Assembly (NCBI RefSeq): GCF_014873535.1
Contig: NZ_JADBEF010000001.1
Span: forward strand, 310,001 to 374,000
Origin: Nonomuraea africana
GTDB lineage: Bacteria; Actinomycetota; Actinomycetes; Streptosporangiales; Streptosporangiaceae
Direction of reading: 5' to 3'
DNA: 64,000 nt
Positions 54,169 to 62,332 of this stretch are shown in pieces. Position 1 is the first letter of the stretch. Each line of letters starts with the position of its first letter. Both the position numbers and the translations under genes were made by a program. Below the pieces are notes generated by a model. That model was not told where the DNA came from. It saw only the letters and a list, made by a program, of their open reading frames with translations, and did not search any database.

Positions 54169-55595
54169 GCGGGCGAGGGCTGACCGTTTGCGGTCTGACC
54201 GTCGCCGACAGGGCGGGGACGGTCATCGTGGACCGGCTGGATCTGCGCGTCGCCCCGGGAGAGGTGCTGGCCTTGGCAGGCTCGTCCGGAGCCGGCAAGA
54301 CGACGGTGCTGCGCGCTGTGCTCGGCGCGCTCCCAGAAGGGCTGTCGCGTACGGCCGGCCTGATCGAGTGGCACGGTGCTCCCGTACGGTCGCCACGTCG
54401 CTGGCGGCGGCGGACCGTCGGCTTCCTCGGGCAGGATCCGGCCTCCGCGCTGCATCCCTTGATGGAGGCGCGGGCCTCGGTGGGCGAGGTTCTGCCCAGA
54501 GCCGCACGGGAAAGCGGCGCGGAGCGGGCGCTCGCCGGGGTCGGCCTGGACCCGGCCGACATCGGCCATCGACGTCCGCACCAGCTCTCGGGCGGTCAGG
54601 CACAACGCGTGGCGCTCGCCCGCGCCCTGGCGGCCGATCCCGAGTTGCTCGTCCTCGACGAGCCCACCAGCGCGCTGGACCCCGCCGCGCTCGGCCTCGC
54701 GCTGGAACTGGTGCGCCGCCGGCGTGGCGATGGCCGGTCGGTGACGCTCATCGTCTCGCACGACATGGGTGTGGTGACCGAGCTGGCCGACCACGTCATA
54801 CGGCTGGGCGCAGAGAGAGCCGGGGGTCGTCCCACCATGCGTGACCGCCGGCACGTGGGTGGGAACGCGGGCTCGCCGGGAGTGTTGCAGGTGCGCGGGC
54901 TGACACTCGCGCAGCCGCCCGGCGGCGCGCCGCTGCTCTCGGACGCCGACCTCACGGTGACGGCGGGAGAGTCCGTGGCGGTGCTCGGGGCGTCCGGCTG
55001 CGGGAAGAGCACGTTGCTGCGCGCCCTGGCCGGGCTGCACCCTGCTGAGCACGGTCATGCCACCGTGCTCGGCGAACCGCTCCCATGGGCGGTGGCTCAC
55101 CGGAATCCGGCCGCGCTGCGCGCGCTCGCTCTCGTCGGCCAGAACCCCGTGGACGCGCTCAATCCGGCGCGCACTGTCGGAACGGCACTTCTTCGTCCCC
55201 TGCGCACGCTGCGCGGGCTTTCCCGGATAGCGGCCCGCGCTGAGGCCCTCCGGCTGCTGGCCGCCGTCGGCCTGCCGCGGGAACTGGCGCGCCGCTATCC
55301 GGCCGCGCTGTCCGGCGGGCAACGTCAGCGAGCCGCGCTCGCCAGGGCGCTCGCCGGTGGCCCGGCCGTGCTGCTGGCCGACGAGATCACCGCCGCCCTC
55401 GACGACCGGACCGCCGACCTCGTCCTCGACCTGATCGACACGCTCCGCCGCGATACCGGGCTGGCGGTCCTGACGGCCACCCACGACCCCGCCGTGGCCG
55501 CCCGCGCTGACCGCGTGCTGCGGGTTGAAGAAGGCCGGCTGCACCACTCCCTTGCCCACCACGACGATCGGAGACCTCCCGTTGACGCCCTATGA
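54165..55595 (+). CDS. fused double ATPase of the Opp/Nik-type importer
   Basis: The product has 476 residues and two nucleotide-binding domains in one chain. Domain 1 (about 1-225) has Walker A GSSGAGKTT, signature LSGGQAQ, Walker B LLVLDEPTSALD and switch SHD. Domain 2 (about 240-465) has GASGCGKST, LSGGQRQ, VLLADEITAALDD and THD. It equals OppD plus OppF without their C-terminal iron-sulfur/ligand tails. It energises the two permeases. Its 3' end overlaps the methyltransferase gene by 14 nt. The fusion guarantees equal amounts of both domains. Confidence 0.9.
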   Translation: MSGRGLTVCGLTVADRAGTVIVDRLDLRVAPGEVLALAGSSGAGKTTVLRAVLGALPEGLSRTAGLIEWHGAPVRSPRRWRRRTVGFLGQDPASALHPLMEARASVGEVLPRAARESGAERALAGVGLDPADIGHRRPHQLSGGQAQRVALARALAADPELLVLDEPTSALDPAALGLALELVRRRRGDGRSVTLIVSHDMGVVTELADHVIRLGAERAGGRPTMRDRRHVGGNAGSPGVLQVRGLTLAQPPGGAPLLSDADLTVTAGESVAVLGASGCGKSTLLRALAGLHPAEHGHATVLGEPLPWAVAHRNPAALRALALVGQNPVDALNPARTVGTALLRPLRTLRGLSRIAARAEALRLLAAVGLPRELARRYPAALSGGQRQRAALARALAGGPAVLLADEITAALDDRTADLVLDLIDTLRRDTGLAVLTATHDPAVAARADRVLRVEEGRLHHSLAHHDDRRPPVDAL

Positions 55596-58074
55596 ACTCC
55601 TGCTCGCTCACCCGTGGATCGCCCGCGTGGACCACACCGGCGATGGCGGCCTCGTGGTCACCGCCGAGCCCGCGGCACTGACCGTACGACACGAGCCGGG
55701 ACACCCGCCCGTCCTGGGCGACCTGGTGGCCGAGCACCTCGAACACTGGGGCGAGGTCTACGACTGGACCTACCGATCCAGCCGGGACACCCACCGGCCA
55801 GGCCTCGACCTGTCCGGCTGGCGAGCCACGGACACCGGCGAGCCACTGCCCGCCGAGCACATGGCGGAATGGGCCGATCGCACCGCCGAGCTGGTGCTGC
55901 GGCACCGGCCTTCCCGGGTGCTGGAACTCGGCTGCGGAACCGGGATGCTGCTGCACCGCCTCCACCCCCACCTCAAGGGCTACGTGGGAACCGACATCGC
56001 CGAGCCGGTCGTGGCCCGCCTCGACGGGCTCGGGCTGCCTGGCGTCAAGGTGGTGCGGGCCGCCGCGCACGAGATCAACGGCGAGGCGGTTCGCGCCGCC
56101 CTGGCCGGCTTCGGCGAACGGCCCGACTGCGTGCTGCTCAACTCCGTCACCCAGTGCTTCCCGAGCGTGGAGTACCTGGCCGCCGTGCTTCGCGACGCGA
56201 TCGACGCCGTGGCCCCCGGAGGAGTCGTGGTCGTCGGCGACGTACGCCACTCGGGGCTGCTCGGAGAGCACTGCCGCCGGCTGGAGGCCACGGCGGTCGC
56301 GGCGGAGCAGCGCGCCGCCGCCGACACCGAGCTGCTGTTCGACCCGGCGACGCTGGCCGCCGTCGCCGCGGGCGCGAACCGGCGGGTCACCATCAGCCTC
56401 TTCGCCAAAACCCTGGCGGCCGACACCGAGCTGACCCGGTACCGGTTCGATGCCGTCCTGCACGTGGATGCGCCGGCGAGCCCGGCCGCCACCGTTCACG
56501 CATGGGACACGCTGAGGCCTGACCGGGCGGCTGCTCTGGCCACTCTGGCGGGCGGGGACGATCCCGTCCGGATCACCGGCATTCCCAACGGCCTGCTCCG
56601 GCCCGCTACGGGAGCGGAGTCGGGGGCGAGTCTGCGTGCGGTGCTGGAGGGCACCGACGGCGCGGTGCTCCTTGATCCCGACGACCCGACGCTCCTGCAG
56701 GTCGCGGTTCCCGCCGCGGCCGCCGCCATGCCCGTCGACGCGCTGGCCGGGGTGGGCAGACCGCACGAGCCGCTGGGCGCGTTCGCCCGCGCGAGGCTCG
56801 TCGAGGTGGCCCGGCGAGAGCTCCGGCGCGCGGGACTGCCGGTTCCCGGGGAACTGGCCGCGCGGGTTCCCGACGGTGCGGGCCGTGACGCCGTCAGCTT
56901 GGCTGAGGATGCCGCGGAAGCCGACCGTGCCGGACGCCTCGCGCTCGCCCGGACCGGCAGAACCGGAGCCCCCAGGCCCGCTGACCTGGCCGCGGAGGCG
57001 GTGCCCGACTCCGCGCTCGCCCACCTCCCGCACGCCATCCGGACCTTCGACGAGATCGCCCTGCGGGCACTGGTCAGTCTGATGAGCGGTGTCCTGCCCC
57101 TGGGCGACTCACGGACGGCCGAGGAGCTCATCGAGGCACTCGGTACGGCGCCACGGCATGGGTGGATCGTCAGACGCTGGCTGGAGGTCCTCCGCGTGGA
57201 AGGGCTCGTACGACGGCACTCCGGCGGCCGGTACGAGGCCGCGGCCGTTCCGGACCGAGCTCGGGACGACGGAGCCGAGCTTGATCGCGCCTGCGCCGCG
57301 CTCGGTTACCCGGACGAGATGGCGGTCTTCTTCCGCACCGCTCTGGCCTGCCTGCCCGAGCTGCTGCGGGACGAGATCATGGCCCAGGCGCTGCTCTTTC
57401 CCGACGGCGACCTGCTCACCTCGCTCAGCAAGGACCAGCACAACGTCAGCAACACCTATCTGAACGCCGCCCTGGGGCACGTCCTCGCTCGTGCCGCGGC
57501 CACCCGCGCCAGACCACTACGTGTCGTGGAACTCGGAGGGGGAGCGGGAGGGAGCACCACCGCCGCGCTGGACGGGCTCGGGAGCGCAGAGGTGGACTAC
57601 CTGTTCTCCGACGTGTCGAGATTCTTCACCATGGCAGCGGAGGACCGGTTCGGCGACCGGCTGCGCTACGCGCTGCTGGACATCAACGCCGATCTCGTCG
57701 CCCAGGGGGCGGAGCGCGGCGGCGCTGACGTGGTGATCGCCGCCAACGTCCTGCATTGCGCCCGGCACGCGGGACGGTCACTGCGCTGGATCGGGGAACT
57801 GCTGGCCCCCGGCGGCCTGGTGGTGGTGACCGAGGCGATCCGCGAGCACTACCTGGTGCTCGCCACGATGCAATTCCTGATGTCCCCGCGCGAGGGGCAG
57901 CCGGACCTGGGCGCGGGTGACCGCCGCGGCGGCACGGGCCGGGTCTTCTTCACCGGCAGGGAGCTACCGGCCGAGCTGGCCGAGGCAGGGCTGCGCCCGG
58001 TCCTGGAACTGCCGGAGGCCGCTTCCCCGCTGGCCGCCCCCGCACAGCACCTGTTCGTCGCGGCGAAGCTCTGA
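55582..58074 (+). CDS. tandem methyltransferase didomain protein
   Basis: The product has 830 residues from TTG 55582 (GGAGA 6 nt upstream). Domain 1 (about 60-300) is a class I SAM fold with VLELGCGTGMLLHRLHPH and GGVVVVGDVRHSGLLGEH, like the methyltransferases inserted in NRPS A domains. A middle region (about 300-480) looks like the rest of such an insertion, with RITGIPNGLLRP. Domain 2 (about 490-830) has APRHGWIVRRWLEVL, NTYLNAALGHVL and VVELGGGAGGSTTAALDG, and parallels the protein at 39284-40402. HMWP2/HMWP1 carry such domains internally; here they act in trans. Together with the other free enzymes they cover the methylations of a yersiniabactin-like backbone. Confidence 0.85.
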   Translation: MTPYELLLAHPWIARVDHTGDGGLVVTAEPAALTVRHEPGHPPVLGDLVAEHLEHWGEVYDWTYRSSRDTHRPGLDLSGWRATDTGEPLPAEHMAEWADRTAELVLRHRPSRVLELGCGTGMLLHRLHPHLKGYVGTDIAEPVVARLDGLGLPGVKVVRAAAHEINGEAVRAALAGFGERPDCVLLNSVTQCFPSVEYLAAVLRDAIDAVAPGGVVVVGDVRHSGLLGEHCRRLEATAVAAEQRAAADTELLFDPATLAAVAAGANRRVTISLFAKTLAADTELTRYRFDAVLHVDAPASPAATVHAWDTLRPDRAAALATLAGGDDPVRITGIPNGLLRPATGAESGASLRAVLEGTDGAVLLDPDDPTLLQVAVPAAAAAMPVDALAGVGRPHEPLGAFARARLVEVARRELRRAGLPVPGELAARVPDGAGRDAVSLAEDAAEADRAGRLALARTGRTGAPRPADLAAEAVPDSALAHLPHAIRTFDEIALRALVSLMSGVLPLGDSRTAEELIEALGTAPRHGWIVRRWLEVLRVEGLVRRHSGGRYEAAAVPDRARDDGAELDRACAALGYPDEMAVFFRTALACLPELLRDEIMAQALLFPDGDLLTSLSKDQHNVSNTYLNAALGHVLARAAATRARPLRVVELGGGAGGSTTAALDGLGSAEVDYLFSDVSRFFTMAAEDRFGDRLRYALLDINADLVAQGAERGGADVVIAANVLHCARHAGRSLRWIGELLAPGGLVVVTEAIREHYLVLATMQFLMSPREGQPDLGAGDRRGGTGRVFFTGRELPAELAEAGLRPVLELPEAASPLAAPAQHLFVAAKL

Positions 58075-58077
58075 TCC

Positions 58078-58117
58078 GACAGGACGGGCGGCTCGCGGTA
58101 ACCCCGCCCGTCCTGTC
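58078..58117. terminator. bidirectional terminator hairpin
   Basis: GACAGGACGGGCGG (58078-58091) pairs with CCGCCCGTCCTGTC (58104-58117): a perfect 14-bp GC-rich stem with a 12-nt loop, between the convergent methyltransferase and reductase genes. There is no long T-run, as is usual in actinomycetes. Confidence 0.8.
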
Positions 58118-58119
58118 GC

Positions 58120-59043
58120 TCAGCCCAGCGCCACCGGCAGCCCTGCACGGAACAGCTCCTGCTCCAGCCACACGGCCGCCCGCACGCCGTCGGCGGCGCT
58201 CGGCCCCACCAGCGTCACCGGATCCGGCACCGCCTTCAGATGAGCTGCGTCCCCGGCCGCATAGACACCGGCGACGCTGGTCCGGCCGTACTCGTCCACC
58301 TCGACACAGCCGTCCGGCAGCAGCTCGCAGCCGAGTTGCACGGCCAGCTCGGTGTTCGGCCGGGTTGGGGCGCGGTGGTAGACGGCCTCCCGCGCCAATG
58401 TCGTCCCGTCGGCGAAACGCAGGGTCAGCGCGTCAAGCTCGCCTTCGATGCCTACAACGGGCGACTCCTTCACCGGGATGCCGCGGGCCTTGATGACTTC
58501 GGCCACAGGCTCCGGCATGGCGGCAGGGCCGTTCGTGCACAGGACCACGTCGTCGCTGTAGCGGTCGGCGACGTAGGCCGCCAGCATCGCGTCGGCCCCG
58601 TTGCCAATGACGGCGAGCACCCTACCGTTCGTCTCGTAACCGTGGCAGAAGGGGCAGTGGTACACGCTCTTGCCCCACCGCTCGGCCAGTCCGGGAACAT
58701 CGGCAGGCTGGTCGGTCAGCCCGCTCGCCAGCATCAGGCGGGACGTCTCGACGCGTTCCCCGTCCGCCAGGGTCACCGTGAAGCGGCCGGACTCACCCTC
58801 GGCCGAGGTGACGCGTCCTTGCCTGAACTCGACCGTCGGATACACCGCGAGTTCCGCGCGGCCGTCGGACAGCAGAAGCGCCGGGGAGCCGCCGTCCCTG
58901 CCGAGGTACATGTGCATCTCCGTGGCGGGCGCGTTGCGGGGCTGCCCGGCGTCCACCACCAGGACACGGCGCCGCTGGCGGCCCAGCACCAGCGCCGCGC
59001 TGAGGCCGGCCGGTCCACCGCCGACCACGACCACCTCGTACAT
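58120..59043 (-). CDS. thioredoxin-reductase-like FAD/NAD(P) oxidoreductase
   Basis: The product has 307 residues. The FAD-binding motif is EVVVVGGGPAGLSAALVLGR, redox Cys pair in YHCPFCHGYE, NAD(P)-binding VLAVIGNGADAMLAAYVADR and the late FAD motif GVYAAGDAAHL. Length and CxxC match stand-alone thioredoxin-reductase-like enzymes, including dithiol oxidases such as GliT/HlmI that act on natural products. No thioredoxin gene is nearby. In a thiol-rich thiazoline pathway it may oxidise or reduce a Cys-derived thiol or ring. The ATG overlaps the upstream stop (TGATG). Confidence 0.85.
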   Translation of the reverse strand: MYEVVVVGGGPAGLSAALVLGRQRRRVLVVDAGQPRNAPATEMHMYLGRDGGSPALLLSDGRAELAVYPTVEFRQGRVTSAEGESGRFTVTLADGERVETSRLMLASGLTDQPADVPGLAERWGKSVYHCPFCHGYETNGRVLAVIGNGADAMLAAYVADRYSDDVVLCTNGPAAMPEPVAEVIKARGIPVKESPVVGIEGELDALTLRFADGTTLAREAVYHRAPTRPNTELAVQLGCELLPDGCVEVDEYGRTSVAGVYAAGDAAHLKAVPDPVTLVGPSAADGVRAAVWLEQELFRAGLPVALG

Positions 59044-59771
59044 CACGCGTCTCCTCTGCGGATGAGATACATGCCGAGCTCGGCCGGGCCGGTGCGCGCG
59101 GGCTTGAGGTCGTGCCCGGCGAGCTCCGCAGTGAGCTGTTGCTCGTTGAGGACCCACCAGTCGTAGCTTGCGGTCACCTCGTCGGTGAGCCGGTCGTCGT
59201 GGTAGGTGCGGTAGGTCATGTGCCAGGTGATGCGGTCGGGGCCCGCGGGCTCGGCCCGCCCCCAGCCCTCGTACCGTCGCCGTCCCAGGCGCACGTCGGC
59301 GGACCGGGTCTCCGGCACCGTCGCAGGTTCGGTGGGCGGTTGCAGGTTCAGCACCGCCCTGCCGCCTGGGACGAGGCGCTCGGCGAGCAGGGTCCAGATC
59401 CGTTGCCGGTCGGCCGGGGCGAAGTGGCCGAGGACGTTCATGGCGACGACGGCGCCGAGCCGGTGCGGCAGCTCGGCGTCGAGCAGTCCCTCCGGCAGCA
59501 CGGTCACCCGATCACGCAGCTCGGCGGCCTCGTTCACCCGCGCCATCAGGACGGACCGCAGTGCGGGAGACGGCTCGACGGCCACGATCTCGGCTTCGAC
59601 CGCCTTGGCCATCACCCGGGTGCCATGCCCTCCGCCGGCGCCCACGTCCACCACCGGATCGGTGATCCCGCGCAGCGCCTCCTCCAGCGGTGGCCCCAGG
59701 ACCGCCCAATGCGGGGCGATCATCACGTCGATGAACTCCGCTGATCGCTCGTACTCGTCGGCCACGCGCAC
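59043..59771 (-). CDS. SAM-dependent methyltransferase (class I, small molecule)
   Basis: The product has 242 residues from GTG 59771. The Rossmann core has VVDVGAGGGHGTRVMAKAVE, VAVEPSPALRSVLMARV, VVAMNVLGHF and GGRAVLNLQPP. It is a complete free-standing enzyme of the ubiquinone/menaquinone-methylase type. In the cluster it could be an O- or N-methyltransferase acting on the finished product. It is first of a two-gene operon with the thioredoxin-reductase-like gene. A weak Zur-like match lies 21 nt upstream. Confidence 0.83.
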   Translation of the reverse strand: MRVADEYERSAEFIDVMIAPHWAVLGPPLEEALRGITDPVVDVGAGGGHGTRVMAKAVEAEIVAVEPSPALRSVLMARVNEAAELRDRVTVLPEGLLDAELPHRLGAVVAMNVLGHFAPADRQRIWTLLAERLVPGGRAVLNLQPPTEPATVPETRSADVRLGRRRYEGWGRAEPAGPDRITWHMTYRTYHDDRLTDEVTASYDWWVLNEQQLTAELAGHDLKPARTGPAELGMYLIRRGDA

Positions 59772-59792
59772 CCTCTCGCCTTGTAGTGATAA

Positions 59793-59807
59793 CCATAATC
59801 ATTTCGT
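59793..59807. promoter_or_regulatory. weak Zur-like match upstream of the right-hand operon
   Basis: CCATAATCATTTCGT shares the core AATCATTT with the two better boxes at 40.4 kb and 9 of 15 positions with the recalled Zur consensus. It is in the upstream region of the methyltransferase gene and stands in an AT-rich patch. By itself it would not be convincing. Confidence 0.25.
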
Positions 59808-59870
59808 GAGGTTACGGACAGAAGGAAGCGAGCGTCAAGAGTGGGCGGGTGGCCTGGTTTCGACGATGTG

Positions 59871-60000
59871 ACCGCTTTCGAGCAGCACGGGCCGAGGCGT
59901 TCAACAGCACTTTCAAGATCGAGTACGTGCACCGCCACCGGTTCCGCACCCGGGCCGAGGCCCGCCTGAAGATCGCCGCCTGGATCTGCGCCTGCCGACA
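59871..60000 (+). mobile_element. IS3-type transposase, C-terminal fragment
   Basis: The frame reads AEAFNSTFKIEYVHRHRFRT, then RAEARLKIAAWI. This is the region around the catalytic Glu and the C-terminal helix of IS3-group rve transposases. It is short and without start. It lies at the right border of the biosynthetic cluster, just upstream of another IS fragment. Confidence 0.75.
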
Positions 60001-60017
60001 ATGCCATCCGCGCAGGT

Positions 60018-60358
60018 CATCCGGCTCGCAGGCTTCTCTTGGCGTGCGCCCGCTCGGGTCTGGGAGGGGATCGATCGCGGCAGAATGATCGCTCGTGCTC
60101 TTTCGCCTGGCTTACTTGACCGTCACGAATGCCTTCGCCGCACTGCGGTTGCTGACGATGGGCGATCGGGACAAGGATGTGGAGATTCTCGTCCTGCGTC
60201 ACCAGATTGCTGTGCTTGAACGGCAGCTCGGAGCGGATACCAGGGTGAGGTTCACTCCGGAGGACCGGGCCTTTCTCGCCGCACTCCTGACGTCGCCGCC
60301 CCGCGAGGTCCTGCGCCGGCTGCGGCTTCTGGGGCGGGCTGCCGGGCGCGATATCTGA
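60018..60358 (+). mobile_element. IS fragment, transposase N-terminus, mirror copy of 35855-36149
   Basis: The reading frame from GTG/TTG near 60095 gives [40 protein letters not shown] and RQLGADTRVRF, ending at 60358. The DNA matches the left-border fragment in inverted orientation, including non-coding sequence upstream of the start. The catalytic part follows only as a broken piece. The two copies face away from the cluster between them. Confidence 0.8.
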
Positions 60359-60592
60359 TCCGTGACCGGGATGGAAAGTTCCCCGCCCTCATGGATCAGA
60401 TTCTCGCCGAGGCCGGCATTCAGGCCGTGCTCACCGGTATCCGGATGCCCCGCATGCTCTGCGGCCCGGCCCGGCATCACCATCTCATCTGCCAGGTCTG
60501 CCGGCTGGTGATCGAGCGCTCACAGGAGAAGGGCATGGAGGGCATTCACGCCGAAGAGATCTTGTACCGCGTCAAAACGTCATTGCGGCGCC
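60359..60592 (+). mobile_element. decayed transposase piece and unidentified debris
   Basis: LIRDRDGKFPALMDQILAEA and QAVLTGIRMPRM form the middle of an rve transposase catalytic domain (the first Asp region), separated by a deletion from the N-terminal fragment upstream. After 60455 a short frame reads ARHHHLICQVCRLVIERSQE, which recalls the metal-binding C-terminal part of Fur-family regulators. It is too short to call. Confidence 0.5.
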
Positions 60593-61724
60593 TCTGAGCT
60601 GTGGTTTGACCGACTCCGGTGCCGCAGACAAGATCACAACTTGTGTCTGTTCGCCTGCTCTACCTCACCATGGTTCGGGTGTTCGGCTGGCTGATGTTGC
60701 TGGGCCGCAGCCAAGCGTCGAAGAACGTGGAGAATCATGGTGCTGCGTCACGAGGTGGCGGTGCTACGGCGTCAGGTCGCCCGCCCGAAGCCGGACTGGG
60801 CCGATCGGGCCGTTCTCGCAGCGTTGACCCGGTGGCTGCCGGCCGTCTTGCGCGGTCATCGGCTCGTTACTCCGGCGACCTTGCTGGCGTGGCATCGGCG
60901 CCTGCTCCGACGGGCCTGGACCTATCCGCATCGTGGCGGACGGCCGAGAACGAGCCCGGAGATCCGGGACTTGATCGTCCGCCTGGCGAGGGAGAACCCT
61001 GGGTGGGGATATCGACGTGTGCATGGCGAACTGGTGCGGCTTGGCTACCGGGTCAGCGAGGCGACTGTGCGGCGCATCCTGCGCTCGTGCCGCTTCGGCC
61101 CGGCGCCCCGGAATCTCGAACCTCCTGGCGGGCCTTCCTGCGGTCACAGGCCAAGGGACTTGCTGCCTGCGATTTCTTCCACGTTGACACGATCTTTCTG
61201 AAGCGCCTGTACGTGTTGTTCGTGATGGAGGTCCATACGCGGCGCGTACACATACTGGGCGCGACCTGCCACCCGACCGGCGCGTGGACCGCTCAGCAGG
61301 CCCGCAATCTCCTGCTCGACCTCGGCGAGCCAGCGGTGTCATTCCGCTTCCTTACCCGCGATCGGGACGCCAAGTTCACCGCCGTCTTCGATGAGATCTT
61401 CGCCGCTGCGGGCATCACCGTGTTGAAAACACCGCCGCGGACTCCACGGGCAAACTGCTATGCCGAGCGATGGATCCGTACGGTGCGAGCCGAGTGCACC
61501 GACCGGATGCTGATCTACGGTGTACGTCACCTGCGTGCGGTCCTGAACGAATATCTCGATCACTACAACGGGCATCGGCCGCACCAAGCGCGCGGACAAC
61601 GGCCACCCGATCAAGGTGAGCAGGTGGCGCTGCCGATGGAAGGCCGGATCGAACGCCGCCGGATACTCGGTGGAGCGATCAACGAGCCGAGCCGCATGAC
61701 TGCGCAGGAGAAACCCAGCTCAGA
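60593..61724 (+). mobile_element. 1.13-kb insertion sequence with rve transposase, twice frameshifted
   Basis: The ends TCTGAGCTGTGGTTT (60593-60607) and the complement of AAACCCAGCTCAGA (61711-61724) are imperfect terminal inverted repeats. The transposase starts near 60640 ([20 protein letters not shown]). It shifts frame at about 60730, where one extra A follows GTGGAG, then gives [20 protein letters not shown] and [20 protein letters not shown] (HTH_21-like). It shifts again near 61120 and ends with the DDE part ([41 protein letters not shown]). Asp, Asp and Glu of the catalytic triad are present. With two shifts it is probably inactive. Copies or pieces also lie at 1-243 and 10421-10897. 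Confidence 0.8.
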
Positions 61725-61983
61725 CCGTACGCGTGAGTTTTGACGCAGTACACCCTCTCGGCGACGTCACCGACGCCGAGATCCGCGCCGCCCGCCACCG
61801 CGGCCGCCGCTGACCGCCACCCAGACGAAGATCGTTCTCAGCGCCGACGGCTGTCCGCAGGTATCGCCAGTGAGGTAACCCCGCGATCGTCCGCTGGACC
61901 ACCGACCCCACCGTTACGACCCAGCCGAATGGAACAACCAACGCTAGTCCTACGTCGAGACCACGTGATCAAGAGCCTGATCG

Positions 61984-62235
61984 GTGCATGACGGCATCGC
62001 CCTCTACACCCAGTACCTGAACCCGGAGCGGATCGCTGCGATCGTCTACCGGTGGCCGACCCCGCCCACGATCCGCTCTGGCACGCCTGCGGCATGGCCT
62101 GCCTACAGATGATCCTCGACCTCGTGCGCGGCTGCCGCGCCTACGGCGGCTACCGCGAAGAAGCCTGCGGGGCGATCAAGGGCCTGTACTACGTGCGCGC
62201 CGGGCACAACGTGGACGCGCGGGTGCTACCGCACC
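61984..62235 (+). pseudogene. C39-like peptidase-fold protein, frameshifted and truncated
   Basis: The first frame reads HDGIALYTQYLNPERIAAIV. After a shift near 62050 it continues DPLWHACGMACLQMILDLVR, then YGGYREEACGAIKGLYYVRA. The HACGMACLQMIL text, with Cys in a Gly-x-x-Cys-Leu-Gln-Met helix, recalls the catalytic start of C39-like (bacteriocin-leader or papain-fold) peptidases. The expected His and Asp region is missing after 62235. The 260 nt before it (61725-61983) and the last 100 nt after it show no gene. Confidence 0.45.
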
Positions 62236-62332
62236 TGGTAATCCGGCGGTCATCAGATCGGTACCGCCGCGGGCCGTTCCGTTGTTTGTCGTGACGCCCT
62301 GATCGAGCTCGCCCTCTCGTCGAACGATCTGC

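Noticed and set aside
60466-60597. Fur/Zur-family regulator fragment (ARHHHLICQVCRLVIE)
   Set aside because: Too short, no winged helix, second CxxC missing; likely chance or unrelated debris.
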